Shown in pieces: positions 18,201 to 26,000 of a stretch of 64,000 nucleotides of DNA. This stretch comes from Treponema sp. (lineage in GTDB: Bacteria > Spirochaetota > Spirochaetia > Treponematales > Treponemataceae). The stretch lies in contig JAAYNH010000081.1 of NCBI GenBank assembly GCA_012520945.1, forward strand, positions 55,882 to 119,881. Reading direction: 5' to 3'. Every line of letters begins with the position of its first letter. The first letter of the stretch is position 1. Below the pieces are notes generated by a model, which did no database searches, had not been told where the DNA came from, and saw nothing but the letters and a program-made list of their open reading frames with translations. Both the position numbers and the translations under genes were made by a program.

Positions 18201-21160
18201 CATCTGTAACGGAATTAAAAACACTAAATGCATACGGAAATTTTATTGCTCCTTTGACAGTAAGTTTTGATAACCCGGTTTTTGGTTTAAATGTTAATGC
18301 AGAAGGAAAGACAATTGTTATTTCTGCAGAAAAAGAAGGCGAATATAAAAATATCGTTCTTAAAGTGAAAGATGCAGAAGGCTTTGAATATAAGAGTAGT
18401 CCTGTTTCAATTCGTGTGGATAATTCTGCACCTGTTTTAGACTGGAAATTTCCTACAGACACACCTTGGATTCAGGATAAATTACGTTTGGGTGGATTTG
18501 TAACTGAAAATGTAGGAGTTGCAAAATCTGTATGGACTGTTGATGGCGAAACATGGAACGAATTGAAACTTTCCGAGCCATTGAATGGAAGACGTACTTT
18601 TGATTCATTATTTGATGTATCTTCCGCACCTGACGGAATTATTACCGCGAAAATTGCAATTACAGATAATGCTGGCAAAAAAACAGAAATGTACAAGACT
18701 GTGCACAAAGACACTACTGCACCAAATGTAAGCGTACTTTTGCCTGATTCACAAGCAATGATTAATGGTGAAACAACTGTTGTCTTCAATATAGAAGATG
18801 CAGGATTTGATAAAGCCGAATATGTAAGGGGTAAAGATAGATTTGCTTTGACCAATGGTCCGCTTTTGAAAATAAATGTGGGTACGGAAACCTTGCCTTT
18901 GTCTGAAACAATGGTTTTTGAATTTACAGATAAAGCAGGTAATAAAACTGTAAAAAATACTTGGGATTTCACAATTGACAATGAAAAAGACTTGCCGGTT
19001 GCGGAAATTCATGTACCTCAAGAAATGGAAATTATTCAAACCGATTTTGTGATTTCCGGTGTTGTTTATGATGATGACGGTGAATCAAAAATTTGGTATA
19101 AGATTGATGACAATGAGTTTGTTGCTTTGGATGGATATGGTTCAAGTTTTAGTATAAATGTTCCTCTTTCTACTATGACTGATAATGAACATTCGGTAAC
19201 GGTTTTTGCTGAAGATATTAACGGAGTTCGTGGAAAAGAAGTTGTACGAAACTTTAGAATTTCATTGGAAGAGCCTAAAGGTGAGGTGCTTTCTCCTAAA
19301 GTTGATGAAACTGTTAAGGGTGTTGTAACTTTAAGTGGAGTAACAAGTGATAAAAACGGTATTGATAGAGTAGAAATTTCAATAGATAATGGAAATTCAT
19401 ATATCGTTGCTGATGGAAAAGAAGAATGGTCATATAAGTTTGATACACATATTATTGAAGATGGTACATATGTAATTTTCTTACGTGTTTGGGATAATTA
19501 CGGAATTCAAGGATTGTATTCTTCGTTGATGAATATTGATAATACTGCACCGGATATTCATTTGGAATTACCGATTGATGATGCTAAAACTTCCGGAATG
19601 TTATTCTTTAGCGGACAAACGACAGATAATATCGGCTTGGAAAAACTTTATATACGTATTCGTAATTTAGATAAAGCAGGTAAAGAAGTTCCAAAAAAAT
19701 TGGCACAAATTGATTTGGTTCCGGATGATATTATTACAAGAAGTGTTGACATTTCTGAATTGCCGGACGGTTTTTATAATATTGAAATTACAGGTGAAGA
19801 TAACGGTGGAAATATTTCAAGAGTTTCAAGGAATATTCAGTTGGATCGTTCTTTGAGTAATTCTCGTGTTGATATTTTGTATCCTTTGAGCAAAGAAAAA
19901 ACATGCGGTAACTTTAATCTTTATGGAAAGGTTGTTTCAGAAAAACAAGTTGATTCTTTGATGCTATATGTTGATAATGAAAATATTGCTCAGACAACTT
20001 TGTCCGATTCGGGATACTATAAGTTTGAGCTTAATTCTGAGCTTATAACAACGGGAGAACACAAAGTAAAAGTACGTGCTGTTCTTTCAAATAGTGAAAT
20101 TGTTGAAAGTGCAGAGCAAATTTTGAATTATAGTTCATTTGGACCATGGATTACCGTAGATTCTTTAGCAATGGGTGATTTTGCTGTTGATCGTCCTTAT
20201 ATGAAAGGTAAATCCGGTTATATTTTGTCGGATGAAGATAGAGCAATTCTTGGAGCAAAAGAAACATCAAAAGAAGAAAAACAAGTAATTCAAAGTAAAA
20301 CTTCTGTAAAAAAAGTTGAAATTAGTTTTGATAACGGAAAAACATTTACAGAAATTGCCGACGAAAAGAATTGGAAATATCGTATTGAAAACCAAGATAT
20401 GACGGAAGGTTATCATTTCATGGTTTTGAAAGCATCGATGAAAAGCGGTGATTATGCACTTTGTCGAATGATTATTCAAGTTGATAAAACCGCTCCATAT
20501 ATTCGTCTTATTTCTCCTGTTGTAGGTGGTGCGTATAACCAAGAAATTGAATTTAGCGGATTGGCATCTGACGATGTTAAGCTACAAAAAGTAAATCTTG
20601 CCTTACGTTCAGGTGATAAAGCTAGTTATGAAGTGCCTGGATTTATTCAAGGATTGTATTTTGACGGACATTTCTGGGGAGCATCGTTGTGGGATGTGGG
20701 TATGGGATTAACATTCTTTGATGACAACGTAAAATTACAACTTCAATATGGTCAATTTACTGATGAACAGTGGGCAATATTTAATAAAACAGGTGAGCAA
20801 AAACGTTATGGAGGACATATATTCGGTACAAAACTTTTAGCAAACATTGCTTACTTACCGTTTAGTTACATAGCAGGACCTGATTGGGCATGGCTTTCAG
20901 CTTCTGTGGCTGTTGGAGCAAACTTCAGTTTGTTTACAGAAACTCAGAGTGGAAAACCTCAAATGCTTTCTGCATTTTTGGCTCAGTTGGAATTCCCGCG
21001 CATAACATCCAACAAGCGTTCAATGTTTAGAACGTTCAGTTTTTATACTGAGTTCCAATTATGGTTTGCCTCAACAGATATTGATACATCGAACCTACGT
21101 GTTGCTGTTTCAACATTTGTACCTCATATTACCGGTGGTATTCGCTTGAATGTCTTCTAA
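15215..21160 (+). CDS. Large Ig-like repeat protein with C-terminal outer-membrane barrel (paralogue 1)
   Basis: A protein of about 1981 aa. The start at 15215 gives a clean signal peptide (MRKIVLCFICLFCFTTILFA) with an AAGG site at good distance; the frame itself is open from 15173. The body is a chain of bacterial Ig-like/Big modules, recognised by repeats of the form GxxxDDxGVxxVxxSxDxG, VWAxDxxGxxG and FxVDNTxP. The last 170 residues start FIQGLYFDGHFWGASLWDVG, are Gly/aromatic rich with alternating strands and end in Phe (RLNVF), typical of an outer-membrane beta-barrel. It is therefore probably a surface or periplasm-spanning protein anchored by its C-terminus. Paralogue 2 (23024-28285) matches both ends closely. 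Function unknown; adhesion or envelope architecture is an inference. Confidence 0.75.
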   Translation: MRKIVLCFICLFCFTTILFAGGKREKENRDVEKMDSWKETFDISRKKTGKYNIVVTATDIGGNDTLAGPFNVFIDPDSDLPVCSITNPRQDMCLPGNLNIVGTCVDDDAVERVEIILDGDKNNPLICEGKDYWSYYLDTNDMAEGPHTLSVYGIDINGVKGKPQNVTWHLNRRSPTTVVNSHEMGMLVAGKQKITGVVADGNGIASLSFSTDGGQTFEPIKLKIKKKSDKVDFEYILDTFKLEDGPQVSWFKAVDKMGTVGMYSFLFFVDNTKPDLQIVSPTPTEFVNGRFAIAGFAKDTIGMKSLTWAFAGTSGEIELIPGNPYFTIDCDVRNIVAKEYIVSVTGTDTAGNVSTISQKILVNAELDKPKVALSLPLEGSVVFDDVYLAGLATDDDGVEQVFYSVDGGEAVSVVTDGAFEATVSGLSAGNHTLKVWAKDIDGIEGNASSVSFIASGEKPLFEEFKLSSAGTETICSPGIAINPEKSPVIKTKVISGCGLQSVTWQISGKDEVAVNLPDNTKNGFEVNIPVADTRWGFIDLRVTAIDIYNRKVENIIPLYVENLTKTRGMPAVVFEDSTVSEDGLAVFSDDISITGFFVGGTAQSVRLVPNTNFGSVSLSGNSILLSAGMVYGTSEPVKVEVTTTKGFKYYSKDLRLCRKAPKPVITLSDNSVRDGNNSFKVSGVIKSDLPIINVKYRFIVPSAQGNSATEFYGADFAGKTFDIKVDEDFVAQVVGDNVAVLEVVATDSGNSSSANAVIVNRVPVMNPGAKGVPKSQIFWIEGECKDIYYATYNAGEMAPNIAVTINGSNVETNGVDYVFAPQGGRISTRNFAPGATTIEVATLTVASRQITGKYTAQIAGDVKMKFVSVGDVPYRSGMEVVVSNVQGGAVPPSLVIQVDSSLAVSDIVADVNGKTVKAVLRKNEGSQTYFADLSLAGISADILKIKATATLSGGSVVSTTGNISVLRTKDASQIADSEKVWWTNAVGEDGFYTIDTSVTELKTLNAYGNFIAPLTVSFDNPVFGLNVNAEGKTIVISAEKEGEYKNIVLKVKDAEGFEYKSSPVSIRVDNSAPVLDWKFPTDTPWIQDKLRLGGFVTENVGVAKSVWTVDGETWNELKLSEPLNGRRTFDSLFDVSSAPDGIITAKIAITDNAGKKTEMYKTVHKDTTAPNVSVLLPDSQAMINGETTVVFNIEDAGFDKAEYVRGKDRFALTNGPLLKINVGTETLPLSETMVFEFTDKAGNKTVKNTWDFTIDNEKDLPVAEIHVPQEMEIIQTDFVISGVVYDDDGESKIWYKIDDNEFVALDGYGSSFSINVPLSTMTDNEHSVTVFAEDINGVRGKEVVRNFRISLEEPKGEVLSPKVDETVKGVVTLSGVTSDKNGIDRVEISIDNGNSYIVADGKEEWSYKFDTHIIEDGTYVIFLRVWDNYGIQGLYSSLMNIDNTAPDIHLELPIDDAKTSGMLFFSGQTTDNIGLEKLYIRIRNLDKAGKEVPKKLAQIDLVPDDIITRSVDISELPDGFYNIEITGEDNGGNISRVSRNIQLDRSLSNSRVDILYPLSKEKTCGNFNLYGKVVSEKQVDSLMLYVDNENIAQTTLSDSGYYKFELNSELITTGEHKVKVRAVLSNSEIVESAEQILNYSSFGPWITVDSLAMGDFAVDRPYMKGKSGYILSDEDRAILGAKETSKEEKQVIQSKTSVKKVEISFDNGKTFTEIADEKNWKYRIENQDMTEGYHFMVLKASMKSGDYALCRMIIQVDKTAPYIRLISPVVGGAYNQEIEFSGLASDDVKLQKVNLALRSGDKASYEVPGFIQGLYFDGHFWGASLWDVGMGLTFFDDNVKLQLQYGQFTDEQWAIFNKTGEQKRYGGHIFGTKLLANIAYLPFSYIAGPDWAWLSASVAVGANFSLFTETQSGKPQMLSAFLAQLEFPRITSNKRSMFRTFSFYTEFQLWFASTDIDTSNLRVAVSTFVPHITGGIRLNVF

Positions 21161-21181
21161 AAAAAATGGTATAATGTGAGT
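21146..21181 (+). promoter_or_regulatory. parA promoter predicting a leaderless mRNA
   Basis: TTGAAT (21146-21151), 18-base spacer, extended -10 TGG-TATAAT (box 21170-21175), then 6 bases to ATG at 21182. The -35 lies inside the last codons of the preceding gene. Predicted +1 is the A of ATG. Confidence 0.65.
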
Positions 21182-21937
21182 ATGGCTAAAGTTTTTGTTT
21201 TTGTTAATCAAAAGGGTGGCGTTGGAAAAACCACATCTGTGGTAAATTTGGGCGCATATATGGCAGATGCGGGCAAAAAAGTTTTGGTTGTAGACTTTGA
21301 TTCACAGGGGAATATGTCTAGTGGTGTAGGAATTTCAAAGGAAAAACCAACTGTTTATGAGCTTTTGGCCGATATGGCGTCTGTGGAAGATGTTATTCGT
21401 ACTACTTGCGTAAAAGGTCTCGATGCAATTCCTGCGTCTATTGATTTATCCGGTGCCGCCATTGAGCTTGTTGATAAAGAAAAGCGTGAATTTTATTTGA
21501 AAGGAGCTTTGGCTCCAATCAAAGATAAATACGACTATATTCTCATTGATTGTCCTCCTTCTTTGGGCATTCTCACATTGAATGGTTTGGTAGCGGCGGA
21601 TGCTGTTTTTATTCCAATGCAATGTGAGTATTTTGCCCTTGAAGGAATATCTTTGCTTTTACAAACAGTAAAAAGAGTGCAAAAAACCATAAATACTGAT
21701 TTGAAAATAGGCGGAATTTTTTTCACAATGTATGATTCAAGAACACGTTTGGCTCAAGATGTTGTAATGCAAGTAAAAACATATTTCAAAAATGTTGTCT
21801 TTGACACAATTATTCCAAGAAATGTAAGACTTTCCGAAGCTCCTTCACACGGTTTACCGATAAACAAATATGACCCAAGCTGTATTGGAGCAAGAAGTTA
21901 TAAAAAACTTGCAGAAGAGGTAATTGCTCGTGGCTAA
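21182..21937 (+). CDS. parA: Chromosome-partitioning ATPase ParA/Soj
   Basis: A Walker-type ATPase of 251 aa acting on the nucleoid to segregate origins together with ParB. It has the deviant Walker A loop KGGVGKTTS at residues 11-19, the DFDSQGNMSSG switch segment and Walker B in YILIDCPPSLG. The C-terminal region (PRNVRLSEAPSHGLPINKYDP, read in parts) is typical of chromosomal ParA/Soj. ATG at 21182 is chosen over an in-frame GTG at 21176 because MAKVFVFVNQKGG is the family N-terminus and the GTG would lie inside the predicted promoter gap. parB overlaps its end by 8 bases. Confidence 0.97.
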   Translation: MAKVFVFVNQKGGVGKTTSVVNLGAYMADAGKKVLVVDFDSQGNMSSGVGISKEKPTVYELLADMASVEDVIRTTCVKGLDAIPASIDLSGAAIELVDKEKREFYLKGALAPIKDKYDYILIDCPPSLGILTLNGLVAADAVFIPMQCEYFALEGISLLLQTVKRVQKTINTDLKIGGIFFTMYDSRTRLAQDVVMQVKTYFKNVVFDTIIPRNVRLSEAPSHGLPINKYDPSCIGARSYKKLAEEVIARG

Positions 21938-22883
21938 GTCAAAAGATGCCTTGGGGAAAGGAATTGACGCACTTTTGGCGGAAGTTGATGTTTCCGTTGA
22001 AGATGTTACTTCTCCTGCAAGTATTACAAAAAAAGCTGAAAAAAATGAAGCGTTACCTAAAGGTCTTTCTCAAGAAAATGGGGAGTTATATGTTGAGCTC
22101 AGTTTATTAAAACCTAATCCTCAGCAACCACGACTTGAGTTTGACCATTCAGCGTTGGAAGAATTATCTAACAGTATTAAAGAGCACGGTGTAATTCAGC
22201 CTGTGCTGATTGAGCAAGGAGATAAAGGAATCTTCTATATAATAGCCGGCGAACGAAGATGTCGTGCGGCAAAGTTAGCAGGCTTAGAAAAAGTTCCTTG
22301 CCGGATGAAAAATTTTTCGCAAGAACGCAAACTTGAGGTTGCACTGATAGAAAATATACAACGTGAAAACTTAAATCCTATTGAAGAAGCAATTGCTTAC
22401 AAAAGATTAATGGAATTAAGTAATATTAGCCAAGGCGAAGTGGCAACACGTGTTGGAAAAAATAGAACAACGGTGACTAATTCTTTGCGTCTTTTAAAAT
22501 TGCCTGAAGATATGCAAAATGCTTTGGCAAACGGTTCCATTACAAGCGGGCATGCACGTGCTATACTTTCAGTGATTAATCCTGCAGATCAAAGAGTACT
22601 TTTTGGCAGAATTATTGGTTCTCAGCTCAGTGTTCGTGAAACTGAAGAATTTGCAACAAAAATGAACAGTGGTAATAGAACGGAAAAAGCTGCACAAAAA
22701 GTCGCCGCCTTGAAAGATGCTCCAAAAAAAGATGCAGATCTGTATGCTTTGGAGCAACAGTTTATTGAAGCTCTTGGTACAAAAGTTTCTATAAAAGGTA
22801 GTTTTGACAAAGGATATTTGCAAGTTGAATATTATTCTAGAGATGATTTAGATCGCTTATATGAAGTTTTTATAAATAAATAG
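21930..22883 (+). CDS. parB: Chromosome-partitioning protein ParB
   Basis: A CTP-dependent DNA-clamp protein of 317 aa that loads at parS sites. The start GTG at 21930 is preferred: it gives (V/M)AKSKDALGKGIDALL, the ParA-stimulating N-terminal motif, and has AGAGG 9 bases upstream. The N-terminal domain (about 55-150) shows NPQQPR, the GERRCRAA nucleotide-binding motif and ENIQRENLNPIEEA. A helix-turn-helix follows (SQGEVATRVGKNRTTVTNSLRLL, in parts) and then the C-terminal dimerisation domain. I found no full parS palindrome in this window. Confidence 0.96.
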   Translation: MAKSKDALGKGIDALLAEVDVSVEDVTSPASITKKAEKNEALPKGLSQENGELYVELSLLKPNPQQPRLEFDHSALEELSNSIKEHGVIQPVLIEQGDKGIFYIIAGERRCRAAKLAGLEKVPCRMKNFSQERKLEVALIENIQRENLNPIEEAIAYKRLMELSNISQGEVATRVGKNRTTVTNSLRLLKLPEDMQNALANGSITSGHARAILSVINPADQRVLFGRIIGSQLSVRETEEFATKMNSGNRTEKAAQKVAALKDAPKKDADLYALEQQFIEALGTKVSIKGSFDKGYLQVEYYSRDDLDRLYEVFINK

Positions 22884-22897
22884 ATACAGAAAATCTA

Positions 22898-22920
22898 ATA
22901 TTTTAGAGTTTTTTGTTATT
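22898..22920 (+). terminator. Weak AT-rich terminator candidate after parB
   Basis: A short stem TCTAA/TTAGA with a 4-base loop is followed by GTTTTTTG. The stem is only 5 bp and AT-rich, so termination may be inefficient. Confidence 0.3.
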
Positions 22921-22959
22921 TTTAATTAAAATCTGCTTAATTTCTCGTTCTTTTTACTT

Positions 22960-22985
22960 TACAAAAGTTCGTTTCTAGCCGATAA
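22960..22985 (+). promoter_or_regulatory. Sigma-28 (FliA)-like promoter before Ig-repeat paralogue 2
   Basis: GCCGATAA (22978-22985) is a perfect copy of the flagellar sigma-28 -10 element. TACA (22960-22963), a 3 of 4 match to TAAA, stands 14 bases upstream. The predicted start near 22993 leaves a leader of about 30 bases containing a GAGG site. No good sigma-70 promoter was seen in the same gap. Confidence 0.45.
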
Positions 22986-23023
22986 AGAAGTGAGACTCTA
23001 TGCTTTTTTCATGAGGTTGTGAA

Positions 23024-26000
23024 ATGAAGAGATTTTTATTGTTTTTTTTATGTATTAATTTATCATTTTCTTATACTTTTGCTCTTGGCAAAAAGGAAGT
23101 TGAATCTAAGTCCGTGCAAAGATTGGACAGTTGGCAAGAAACTTTCGATTTGACATCAAGAAGACAGGGAAAGTATAATATTCTCGTTACAGCTACGGAT
23201 ATTGGCGGTAATACTGCTATTGCCGGTCCGTACAATATTTTTATTGATCCGGACTCAGATTTGCCAATTACCGGCATTGCGAATCCATTAAATGGAATGA
23301 CTGTTCCGGGAAATTTGAATATAGTTGGAACATGTGTTGATGATGATGGCGTTGGAAAAGTTTATATTATTTTTGATGGTAATAAAGATGAGCCAATTAT
23401 TGCACAGGGAACTGAATTTTGGTCATACTATTTAGATACTAAAGATTTAAATGAAGGCCCACATACAATTGAAGTATATGCAGAAGATATTTACGGTGTT
23501 GTCGGTAAAAGTCAAAAGGTAACTTGGAATTTGAATCGACAAATGCCTGTAACTAAAATGACAAGCCATACAATGGGAACTTTAGTTTCAGGTAAGCAAA
23601 AGCTGGAAGGAACAATTTCAGATGGAAATGGAATTATTGCTTTGCTTCTTTCTATTGACGGCGGGAAAACTTTTGAAGAAGTTCCGATTATTTATGAGTC
23701 AAAGACAGGTATTACAAAATTTGTTATTAATGTAGATACGACAAAAATTCCGGACGGTCCTCAAATTTTTTGGTTTAAGGCATTTGACGGACAGGGAGTG
23801 CCGGGACTTTATTCATTTTTATTTTTTGTTGATAACACATTTCCTGAAGTTCGTATAGTTTGGCCGAAGTCGGAAAATTCTGTAAATGGAAAATTTACCG
23901 TTGCCGGTTATGCAAATGATATTATTGGCTTGCAAAGTATTACATGGGAATTTAACGGTAAAAAAGGTGAATTACCTGTTATTCCGGGAAATCCGTATTG
24001 GGCTATAAACTTGGATGTGCGTGGGCAAAATATTAAAGTGGGTGAATTAAAAATCACTGCACAGGATACTGCCGGAAATATTGCCAGAACAAATCAAAAA
24101 ATAAATATTAAACAAGAAGATGATTTTGCAACTGTAAATGTGGTTGAACCAAAAGAAAATTTTATGGTGCAGGACCCTGTTTTACTAAAAGGTTTTGCTT
24201 CAGATGATGACGGTATTGCAAAGGTTGTTTATACGTTAGACGGAAGTGCTCCTGTAGAAATTGAAAGTGCCGGTGCTTTTTTCGATAATATTTCTGAAAA
24301 ATTCGGTACTTTAACGAATGGTGAACATACTTTAAAAATTTGGGCTATTGACATTCATGATGTAAAAGGTCATGAAAAAGTTGTAAAATTTGTGGTTCCG
24401 GGTCCTCCTCCTGCAATTAATGTGACTTCAGTAAACAAAACAGCTTACGTGAAAGGTATGAAAATTAATCCTGAAAGTAATGGTAATATTGCAGTAAGTG
24501 TAGTTTCCGATTCAGGGCTTGCAAGTTTGTCATGGAAATTTGCAGGTATGAATACTGAAGAAAATGTTACGGTTAATAAAGGAAATACAAGTTTTAATAT
24601 TCCAATTGAAAAAGCAATTCAATGGGGTGTTACTGAACTGAAAATTATTGCAATAGATATATATGAAAGAAAAACCGAAAAAAATCTGATTTTTTATCTT
24701 GAAAACTTGACTAAGACACGTGGAAATCTTGGAGACGTTTTACCTGATGCTGTGCAAAATGATAATGGGAACGCAAATATTTTTATTGAAAGCATAGGTA
24801 ATGTTCCGTACAAACCGGCTTGTGAAGTAATTTTAGAAAAAGCAACAGATACGTCTAATCTTGTTTTTATGTCAGTTGTTGTGGAAAGTGAAATTCCTGT
24901 TACGGGCGCAACGTATTCAATCAATAATTCTTCAAGTGCTAAAGTAGCACCACGACAAGATGAAACAACTGCAACAAAGTATTATGTAGATGTGCCTTTG
25001 GTGAATTTGGACGCAAATTTAACTCATATAGGGGTAATCGTTGAAAGAGGAAAATCTCCTACTCTTTCTGTAACAGGAACAATTTCCGTTTTGCGTTATA
25101 AAGAACCGCGTTTAATTAATGACAATGTTGATGTTTACTGGACTGAATCTATAAAAAACGGACAGTACTATTATTTGGAAAAGGACAAGCCTTTGTATGG
25201 TTATGTCAATAGTGGTGCAGAAATTGTAAAAGCTGAAATTATAAGTGCGGAACCTGGTTTGTTTGTAACTTTTGAAAATAACATCGTATTTATTAATGCA
25301 GAAAAAGAAGGAGAGTTTAATAATGTTGCCCTTCGCATTACAGATTCAACAGGAAATGATATTGCAACGAAATCTATTAAAATTCGTTCAGATTTTGCCG
25401 CTCCGATTATTGAACTTTTAGAGCCGACGAAAGCCACTTGGGTAAAAAATAGTATGCGTATTAGCGGTTTGGTTGATGAAGTGCAAAAAATTGCTAAAGC
25501 TGAATATTCTGTTGACGGCGGTGTATCATGGAATCCTGTAAAATTGAATACAAATGCTATAAAAGACGGGAAGATTCCTTTTGACCAAATAATTGATTTG
25601 AGTAAATGCGAAGATGGTTTGATTTTGTTAGATATTCGCATGGCGGATGCTTCTGGTAAAGAAAGCACTGTTCATAGAGTTTTACAAAAAGATACAATTC
25701 CGCCGGAAGTTACTGTTATTTTGCCGGAAGCGGGCACAACTGTAAACGGTGAAACATTAATTGTAATGAAAGTGAAAGATAATGGACTTTTAGAACGTGC
25801 CGAATATATTCGTTCCGATGGTGGTAAAGGGATAGATAGAACACCGCCGAAAGTTGAAAAAACTGAGCCTCAGTATGATGAAAATGGAGTTGAGATTATT
25901 CAGACAACGGAAGAAATTGTTGAAATACCAAAAGATGAGATTGAAATTGGACAAACGGGAAGATTTGAGCTTTATATGAATCCGTTAATTTCAACACGTG

